Source of the DNA: Glandiceps talaboti
Lineage: Eukaryota > Hemichordata > Enteropneusta > Spengelidae
DNA length: 64,000 bases
NCBI RefSeq assembly: GCF_964340395.1
Contig: NC_135553.1
Location: 19,179,001 to 19,243,000 of the forward strand
Reading direction: 5' to 3'
This document shows positions 47,885-64,000 of the stretch, piece after piece. Numbering within the stretch: position 1 is the first letter of the stretch; each line of letters opens with the position of its first letter. The notes under the pieces were generated by a model that ran no database searches, was not told where the DNA came from, and saw only the letters and a program-made list of their open reading frames with translations. The position numbers and the translations under genes were made by a program.

Positions 47885-48746
47885 AGGGACCATTGCACAA
47901 TGTCTACAAGCTCAATAAACGATTATCGTTCATTGAGGTCAAAACCCCCTCCCTCCTCCCCTAAAAGCACATTCATAAATGCAACATCAAATGTTTATAT
48001 AAGGCCAAAAAAAAATTGTTTCTGGTCAGGACATTTTGTCTAAACTCTTGTGATGACACAAATTTTAGCAAAAAAATTTTTTTTTTTAGGTCTGAACAAA
48101 TCTGTCCCTCAATCTACTATTTATGGCAGTTACTGTTCTTTCTATTTAGTACTTTAGAGCAATTGTGTGTATGTGGGGCAGATATCATTTGCTTGTTCAT
48201 GATTGGCTCTGCAGTTGTCTTCATTGAAGTAAGGAGGGTTATTTTTGTGTTTTCCTTGGATCTGCAGACTACATGGGCTGGACAAACACGAAAAAAAAAG
48301 ACTGATGCAAGGGTATTTAAGTGATGCACCTGCTGACCAGAAAGAGTTCTTGGGGGGGGGGGGGGGGGGGCTATGATGTAAACTATGATGAAAAATGTAG
48401 CGGTCACACCACTACAATTGATGCAATGTAAAAACATGATGGTAAACATGAAGTTCCAACCTTATGAACCTGTTCACTGTCGGGAGATGATGGTGAACAC
48501 ATTGAAATACTACCAAAAACCCAGCACTGTATGTAACATTTGAAGTAAATTTTTATCAACTTATCAACATATCAGTAGTAAATACAGAAGCTGTTATGTT
48601 ATCATTGAATGCATGAAAGTTTTCGGAATTTGGTTAGAAGTGCAGAAATGAATATCAGCAATCGCATTGATGCCAGACCCCCCCCCCCCCCCCATACCAA
48701 ACAAAATTCGCTTATTGAGCTTGTGTGACATTGTGCAATCGTCCCT
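47885..48746. mobile_element. MITE family F, copy 2, carrying a nested insertion
   Basis: Same terminal inverted repeats as copy 1 (AGGGACCATTGCACAATGTC; CATTGTGCAATCGTCCCT). The element is split at about 48001-48373 by unrelated sequence ending in a poly(G) run, after which CTATGATGTAAACTATGATG resumes. Confidence 0.85.
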
Positions 48747-50088
48747 GAGCAGTATATTGTTGACAGTTGTGAGTTTTAGAGAATCGTGAGGCTCAGTCAC
48801 ATGAACCGAAGTACTACATGAAGTCATCGTGATTATCAATGGCAAACAAACCATTGATACTTTAGACTGACAGAGTCAAGTTTTTAAAAAAAATTTTTAT
48901 CATATTATTCAATGTTGTTGTTGTTGAATATAGTATCCGGGAAATAGCTTTATAATGTTCAGTAATCTGAAAAAGTTGCCGGATAATTTCACAAATAGAG
49001 ATAAATGTGTAGGGCTAGCATATTGATTAAAGTCAACCTTTGAAGAAGTATAGTAAAGCCCCCAGTAGCTGGTACTACACTGAGAAGTTTCCTACATAGG
49101 AATTCATCATTGACATAAAGCAGACAACAGTTCCATTGTCATGACACAGTAACCTGATCACCCCGTAGACCCTATATGTGTAGGGTCTCTGATCACCCAG
49201 TTAACAAGACATACAGTGCACTGTATTATCGTATATACCTCATATCCGTTAACACATAGGTTACCTATTGTCTTGTTCTGGGTCATCGGTTATACTTGTT
49301 CAATAATAACCACTTGGGCATGAAGGCGCGACATTGCACAAATATCCATTATCAGATAAAATCTAATATTGGGCTCTAGCGTTGCTGTGGACCCTAACTT
49401 ACTTTTTAGACGATATTATCCAATAAAAAGTACTCTGTACATGCAAAGTCTTGTGGTGTAGGGAGCTTCTTGAGATAGTAACACCGAGACAAGTCTCTGG
49501 GTGTGGAGAGCTTCTTGAGATAGTAACACCAAGACAAGTCTCTGGGCTGTAAATGTGTTGGCTACATGCATGTGTTAACCTCAAGGTGAAAACATATCAT
49601 AGCCAGGTATTATAGACAAGATAATACATCATTTCACAAAATATAGGAAACAATGTGTTGTGAGTTACAGCTACTGTGGCCTTAACTACCTGCAGAAATA
49701 TCCTCTGATTTAGTTGTCATGGTTACAACTATTTTACACCTCATATTAAACATAACATGTAAATATCAGCATTATATTGGAAATCCATATTTACCAATAA
49801 CTTGCCAACAATGATTAGATTTCTGAACTGATGTAATGGGGTCTGATTTCTAGAGAAATTACCACTTTTCCATTACAGCTACCAGTGCCAAACTGGTGAG
49901 CATAAGACTAGCACGCCCTCAGTGGCAGAACAGCATGTAAGACTATGATATTTGTGTTGTATGCATGCGATAAAGGTTGTCAAGGTCTGTGCAACCTATT
50001 GCAGACTGGTTGTGATATATTAATGTCTTGAGTGAATGGCTGTAAGTGTGGTGACCTTACATCACTGGAATTAATTAAAGGTGCACTA

Positions 50089-50394
50089 TCTGCAACTGGA
50101 ACATTTATTGATATAATTAACATACTCATAATATCGTACATCCTGAACAGTATTGATACACCAGTGGATAAAAGTATAGCTGTACACATGATATTGTACA
50201 ATAAATCCAATCAAAATTTATTTTTGGGTCCATACCATAAAATCAGCACCCCCAACGTGATTTCATAAAATTCGATAAAATTGACCATGTACAATGTCTA
50301 ATTATTGGTGTTTTAACAATTTTCTATGAATATATTATTAGTTGTCTGATCAAAAAGTGATACTCCAGTTACAGCAAGTGTGGCTTTAACCTTT
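50089..50394. mobile_element. MITE family C, full copy
   Basis: AAAGGTGCACTATCTGCAAC plus TGGA at the left and TCCAGTTACAGCAAGTGTGG plus CTTTAA at the right are inverted repeats of about 24 bp. Confidence 0.8.
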
Positions 50395-50849
50395 ATTTTG
50401 TTACTCTGTATATATTTCTGACCATAATTTCTGCGAGTTCTTTATTTACAAAGAGAGTGTTGTAATCAGGACATAATATTCAGGAGTGCCTTCATCTACC
50501 CATTGGATAGCAATAGACATTATTCTAATGTAGTGTCCTTCTTTTTTTGTAACTACAAATTACCAGAAAGCTTTATAATGAATTTTAAAAAAAATACATT
50601 TGATTATTTTTCATGCAAAGAAGGGATGGAAAATATGCTAATTGATAGAATACATTAAATTAAACAAGTGTGAATTTGTTAGTTGAGTGACTTTAAATGC
50701 AAATGGAGAACTTAGATAAATATGTATTGATTGTAAATACAGAAATTTTTATATCGGAAATTTTTTTTTCCAATTGTAAGCAGAGTTGTTTCGGATAGCA
50801 AGTTTACAATGAGAATCATGAAACCTGAAGCAAATCGCTGGCATGGCAT

Positions 50850-51215
50850 GACAAAAATCTTACTAACAACATTACTACATTTTATCATCCGGCTCAAAAA
50901 TCTAACTAACATTGCTACATTTTATTGTCTGGCATGACAAAAATCTTACCAACATTACTACATTTTATCATCTGGCTTTATAAAAATCTCACTAAACATT
51001 GCTACATTTTATTGTCTGGCATGACAAAAATCTTACTAACATTGCTACATTTTATCATCTGCCTCAAAAATCTTACTAACATTGCTACATTTTATCATCT
51101 GCCTCAAAAATCTTACGAACATTGCTACATTTTATTGTCTGGCTCAACATAAATCTGACCAACATTGCTACATTTTATCTTCTGGCTCCACATATATCAT
51201 AACCAACGTTGCTAC
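50850..51215. repeat. minisatellite of about 42-46 bp
   Basis: Seven to eight copies of AACATTGCTACATTTTATCA followed by TCTGGCTCAAAAATCTTACT, with GGCATGACA and GGCTTTATA variants. Confidence 0.9.
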
Positions 51216-51847
51216 ACTTTCTTTGCCCTGATGGCGAGTTACCAATGCAACCATTATCAGTAAAATATACAAGGACAACACATCAAGGTAAACCTACTGT
51301 TGTCACGCTCAGTCTGATATATTTTCTCTGATATTTTTTATCAAAACCATCAAGATTTTTGTCAAACCAGATGAGTTTTTGTTTCAGGTTTTGTGATTTT
51401 CATTGTAATTGCTGTTTCATGTTGTAAAGAAAGGTTTGTTTTGATACGGAAAATATTTTGGTGTTGTTGGAGTATTTGTAGTTGCTTTTCTATTCTGACT
51501 ATAACTACCTCTGAGTCTGTTTTTCTTCATCAAGCTTTCTTCTTTTGATTCTGTCAAAAGTAAAAGTATATTGTGATTGCATCTTTACAAAATCTACAAT
51601 TTGAGAAGAAACCATCAAAGAAACAAAGAAAGCCATCAAGAAAGTTCTACAAGTACTGTTGACTGCAGTCCTACAAGTACTTCTTTGCGTTGTTCTCCAG
51701 TTCCAACCTCAAAATACTGCAACGATATTCATTGATTTGGTGTGTTGTTGATTTACGTACACCATGGCTATAATGAGGACTTGGTAACCACACACACTTT
51801 TAATTTTGACAGTAAACAAATCATACAGAACTTAAGAATTATTGTTT

Positions 51848-52206
51848 AAAGGGGCACAAGCTGAGTTGATACATTTTGGGGCATAATTTTTGCCGCATGT
51901 TTAAAAAGTGCTCATAATATTCTACTTTCTGAAGTATACTTAACCATCACTTATAACTGACTGAACTCAAACTTAAGATACTCGTTATAGATGATCCAGT
52001 GACGTCATTTATTAGACATGTACAAAAATGTTGAGGAAATTCATATAATGCATGCAATCAACTTTTCAAATTATGCCAGAAGACAATTATAATGTCATCG
52101 AAGGCATACATTGACATTAACATCATACTAGAATAGTTTAGTCGAGGTTTTATATAAATATTGTCTGTCCAGTAAAAAGGTGATATACTCAGCTTGTGCC
52201 TCTTTT
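51848..52206. mobile_element. MITE family B, copy 2 (complete)
   Basis: AAAGGGGCACAAGCTGAGTT at the left and ACTCAGCTTGTGCCTCTTTT at the right: near-perfect terminal inverted repeats. About 360 bp, non-coding. Confidence 0.9.
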
Positions 52207-53454
52207 AGTAAGGAAATGAATTAGTTGTAGAGATTTGTTTATCACCTGTCAATATGAGCAAGGAATCTAAAATGTTAAAAAGAATAAACTGTTGCCACTT
52301 GCGTACAAACCAAGTATATCGCTATCAAGGGGCTTTGTACGCCGTATGGTACTAACAATACTTTTTAAGTAAGATTAAAATTTTATTTCGGAGTCTAGTT
52401 TATTAGTCGTGGTGGATTTGGTAATGATACCAAGAGGTTCTTACTAATTTCTGTTGAATTTTTAGTCTCGTACTTGTCACTGTACGAGTTGACATTTATT
52501 GAAAAAAAAAGTTTGTATTCATATAGTCAGTACATTGCAATAAATCCCTCCGTTATATACAAACTATTTGGGTTCTGTGGCAATAAAATGAAATGTGATT
52601 TTCTTTATCATATGATGCATGCTTCTTTTCTGGCACACAACACAGATTACTACAACCTATAACGCCAAAGTAAAGCGTCTTATGTTTGTACCACAATCAT
52701 TTATAGCATCTAGAGTGTACTCTTTCATTTGCTATTTGACCACATTGGAAAGGCCACATGCTAGGCTTGTCAGTAAACCAAATGAAACAGTATACTTTTG
52801 CACCTGATATGAATGCTGTAAATGAGTGTAGCACGTAGAGAAAGTGCTTTACTTCAGTGTTACTCGTTGTAAATGGTATATTAAACAAAGACCATCCATA
52901 AATGCATTGTTACATTCACTTTTACCTATCAGTGTGGAGCTGGCATCAATCAGAACCACCGACCTTTGACCTTTACCAATGACATACTGTTGCCATAGAA
53001 AACAAAAATCAATGGTTCTCGAAGAGTAACTCGCATGTCACTCGGTAACTTTCGGCGCATGTTTGAAACAAAAGTGACCATTGCAGACTACCCGAGACGA
53101 TGACTGAGCCCGTAATCCACCTATTAACACTTCTGTTTCTTCCTTGTCTGCATCAGAACTTAGTGGCATACAGGTCTTAATAGGCAACTTCATTGAACAT
53201 ATTGCTGACTGCCTGTATTGTTGTACAATTGCAATAGCAAAAGAAGCAGTCAAATTAGCACATTATAAATGAAGTTGCTAGACAGGGACGACAAGTCAAT
53301 TCTGCCTGATCGATGCCAGTACATATACTGATCAATGAAAGTAGATAAAACTAAAATGTATTTTATCTCATTCAACATCCAAGTGAATTAGAAGTTATCC
53401 TTCCCCTTACCATAATGAACACACCATTCTCAAGAAGTTGTGTAATGAAGCTTA

Positions 53455-53712
53455 TTAGTGTACTAGTATGACATACATGAAACAATGGTGATATCAGAGT
53501 CTAGTGTGCTAGCATAGCATACATGAGACCATAGAGATATCAAATGTAGTGTATTATCATAGCATACATGAAACCACATCAGAGTCTAGTGTACTCGCAT
53601 AGCATATGTGAAACCATGGCGATATCAGAATCTAGTGTACTAGCACAGCATACATGAAACCATGGTGATATCAAAGTCTAGTGTTGTATTATCATGAAAC
53701 CATGGTGATATT
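53455..53712. repeat. minisatellite, about five copies
   Basis: The unit TCTAGTGTACTAGCATAGCA, TACATGAAACCATGGTGATA, TCAGAG recurs with deletions. Confidence 0.85.
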
Positions 53713-53775
53713 TTATAAAGAAATAGCAATAAATTGCACAGATTGATTCAAACCACAGATTGTCTTCATGAATTC

Positions 53776-53781
53776 TTTATT
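53776..53781 (-). terminator. candidate poly(A) signal for WDR13 (distal)
   Basis: On the minus strand AATAAA is followed by CAATCTGTGGTTTG, GU-rich. It would give a 3' UTR of about 2.1 kb. A nearer AATAAA lies at 54465-54470. Confidence 0.4.
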
Positions 53782-54464
53782 GCACATATGTTTGAGTTAT
53801 ACAATTACAGGTAAGTACTAATGTAGCAGTATGTAACTATGGCAACAGCCAAGACCTTTCTGTGTATTACCCTCTACACAATGCGAGTCACTAGCCATCA
53901 ATCTGCAGACACTTCCTAGATCTACAAAGTACTGACCAACTGAATTTCATTATTGAGTATTGACCAGTTTTGTATTTAACTGCCGTATCAAACTGTACCT
54001 TTAATTTGGCTAGAAATTAAAAACAAAATAGTCAAAATTTAATTTTCACTGAATTTTCAGATACGATCATGTAATGTCTGGTTATACAATATAACAAAAT
54101 AAATTACAATTTAACGGGACACTGGTGCAAAGATTATCTGTAAAGTTTCCACTGTTGTTGCAATGAACTATAAATGCTAATATATACATATCAAATTATC
54201 AGATCAGTTATCAAGTCTGTTACGACTCTGGTAATCAAGCCTTCAGTTTACTACGATAGACTGCAAACTAAATCTATTGTTCTTTAATGTGGTAGATTAC
54301 ACAAGTGGGTGATAGTGGTTCCTCTGTTGTGATTCTAATCACCCTGTGATCAAGATAGTGTAAACATTGGAAGTCCTAAAACAGTATACTGCAAGTTCAA
54401 TGGAATTCTCAATAAAACTCTGCAGCTGATGCCTCCCCTACTGAGACTATAATCAATTCAATTC

Positions 54465-54470
54465 TTTATT
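54465..54470 (-). terminator. candidate poly(A) signal for WDR13 (proximal)
   Basis: Minus-strand AATAAA about 1.4 kb after the stop codon. If used, the long inverted repeat at 54666-55114 would lie in the 3' UTR. Confidence 0.35.
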
Positions 54471-54665
54471 TACTTTGAGAAATTTCTGCTCATCAGTTTA
54501 GAACTAGAAAAACAAAAAAAAGTCACAAAGAAAACGTGGTGGAGAATGAACTGATACAAATTACGTTGATATAAGAACAGAACGTAGGATCCCTGCCTGT
54601 TTCAATCAATAGCTTATCACTGTTGTATCAACATGTTGACATTAGTGTTAGTTTGTGTCCATCTT

Positions 54666-55114
54666 TCAATGAAATTCAAGTGACCAGCTGTGAAAGGAAT
54701 AGACACAACTATGATTTTCAGGATAAACTCAATATTGATAAGACTCCTGTATATAAACAATTGCACTCTTTGAAAAGTCCAATTCAAACAAACAATGCCA
54801 AGTGTGGTATCTGATAACAGGAGGTCATAAAATACAAGATGTCAATATCTTGACTGAATGAAGTTGACCTTACTAGAAATACTATTTTTATAGACAATCT
54901 TGCAAATACAATGGATTGAACCTTAGACTCAGATTGAACACAAGACATCTATTTTACGACCTCCTGTTATCAGATACCACACTTGGTGTTGATTGCTTGA
55001 ATTGAACTTTCCAAAGAGTGTAATTGTTTATATACTGGGGTCTTATCAATTGAGTTTATCTTGAAAATCATAGCTGTGTCTATTCCTTTCACGCTGGTCA
55101 TTTGAATTTCATTG
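54666..55114. repeat. long inverted repeat (foldback) in the WDR13 3' flank
   Basis: Arm 54666-54846 and arm 54942-55114 are reverse complements over about 170 bases, for example CAAGTGTGGTATCTGATAAC against GTTATCAGATACCACACTTG, and GTGAAAGGAATAGACACA against TGTGTCTATTCCTTTCAC. The spacer is about 95 bases. Confidence 0.9.
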
Positions 55115-55689
55115 TAGTAAACCTGAAGGCTCAATTACCAGAGTACAAACATCTGTCATTAGACTTCCTATACATTGTAAGTACCACTACCCATAACAGG
55201 GATGGTAGAGATATATACATCATGTTATAGTTTCTATATGTTGATAACTAGTCCAATAATGCCATCTGTTCATTATCACCTACATGTATCAAGACAGTCA
55301 TTGTATTGTTCTCAGTGTACATATGGAAACACTCATATGGAAACACACATATATATATCTGCAGCTTGTCTTGCATGTTCCCAATCATACCAATACGTCA
55401 TATCACAAGTACTGGTATAGCTGCCAGTTCCACCAGTTTGGGAGACATTAACACTTAATCATTGTGTGATCAAGGTTCACGGTAGAAGGATTAAAACATT
55501 GCACCTCTATAGTCTTTGTTTCTAATTTACCATTTCAAAGTGACTCTGTCTGTCCTACATGAATATTCCTTGGCAGTTTGGTATCACGTTAATCCTAGGC
55601 TTGAAATATGACCAGTCTACTACACAGTACCACCTGGTACCTGGTTTACATAGCAACAACACAAGTGGCCCTTTATATCAGCATACACA

Positions 55690-55815
55690 GCTAGCAATGG
55701 CTATGTCCAGGCATGGAAGTATAACATGGTCCAGGCTAGTTTACAGGAAATGCAACATAATTGGTTCTATGTAGCAGCATGTACAGGGATGGCTATGTCC
55801 AGGCTAGAAATACAA
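55690..55815. repeat. short direct duplication near the WDR13 stop
   Basis: ATGGCTATGTCCAGGC and GTCCAGGCTAG occur twice about 90 bases apart. Confidence 0.5.
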
Positions 55816-55876
55816 CACAGCTGAGCCTACAATGCTACAGACTAGTGTGAACACAGATATACATAACTGTACACTA

Positions 55877-63716
<7,840 letters not shown>

Positions 63717-63812
63717 CTACAAACAAAATATATGTAATATGTGATGAATTAAAATACTTGAGATAATAAATAATTCATCTTGATTTCAAGGGAGATAGAA
63801 CTAAAAGTAGTT

Positions 63813-64000
63813 ACTAAGATATCCATGGTGTGACCTGGGAGATCTCGGTAGTCACTATAACACATCTATGGTATGACCAGGGAGATCTTGGTAGTCACTA
63901 ACATATCTATGGTATGACCAGGGAGATCTCACTAGTCACTAACATATCTATGGTATGACCAGGGAGATATCAGTAGTCACTAACATATCTATGGTATGAC
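63813..64000. repeat. 42-bp minisatellite running off the window
   Basis: Four and a half copies of CACTAACATATCTATGGTAT followed by GACCAGGGAGATCTCGGTAGT; continues past the right edge. Confidence 0.93.

Larger units (their letters stand above)
48747..53758. other. LMTK-WDR13 intergenic region
   Basis: No exon recognised. It contains a duplicated 50-bp segment (49452-49545, GAGCTTCTTGAGATAGTAAC twice), MITEs of families C and B and two minisatellites listed separately. A small stem-loop AGACCCTA-TATGTG-TAGGGTCT lies near 49168. The rest is plain AT-rich sequence. Confidence 0.55.

Noticed and set aside
53038-53253. Minus-strand frame containing SSDADKEETEV, which resembles the end of the penultimate WDR13 exon
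   Set aside because: The resemblance is only a few residues; the true continuation is the 42-nt exon at 55877-55918, which gives the conserved WDR13 C-terminus.

Overview
The window is eukaryotic nuclear DNA from an animal. It is AT-rich, has long introns with GT..AG borders, and is full of microsatellites, minisatellites and short palindromic transposons. The three genes I can reconstruct are single-copy-style animal genes. The LMTK kinase resembles the common ancestor of the vertebrate LMTK1/2/3 set, so an invertebrate is most likely. I favour a marine non-vertebrate deuterostome (hemichordate, echinoderm or cephalochordate-like) but cannot exclude a lophotrochozoan.

Region 1 (1 to about 17.8 kb, + strand) holds a Rac-type Rho GTPase gene. 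Its first exon (start codon and most of the P-loop) lies left of the window. Five coding exons follow: 508-579, 4085-4202, 10000-10062, 10818-10952 and then one of two near-identical 156-nt terminal exons, 12990-13145 or 13524-13679. Their translations end in different prenylation tails (VCQLL versus GCQIL). Either product would be 192 aa, the usual Rac length.

Region 2 (about 19.9 to 47.9 kb, + strand) holds a lemur tyrosine kinase (LMTK/AATK family) gene of 12 coding exons and 977 aa. It encodes a signal peptide, a very short ectodomain, one transmembrane helix, a kinase domain with the family's HSD and DYG motifs, a long Ser/Thr-rich tail and a poly-Asp C-terminus. All exon phases close. 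Intron 1 is 11.4 kb and is packed with repeats.

Region 3 (about 53.8 to 64.0 kb, - strand) holds a WDR13-like WD40-repeat gene. Ten coding exons (430 codons plus stop) are present, including a 42-nt final exon at 55877-55918; the N-terminal exon lies beyond 64000. LMTK and WDR13 are convergent, with a repeat-rich intergenic region between about 47.9 and 53.8 kb.

The most unusual theme is tandem duplication of exon-intron junctions. It affects the Rac exon 3 donor (8 copies of the GTAAGT unit), the Rac terminal exon (2 copies), the LMTK penultimate-exon donor (3 copies), a WDR13 exon start with its acceptor (3 copies, two carrying a Trp-to-stop change) and a WDR13 donor (2 copies). Several small terminal-inverted-repeat transposon (MITE) families and foldback elements recur across the window. 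No prokaryotic-type operon, CRISPR array or rRNA is present.
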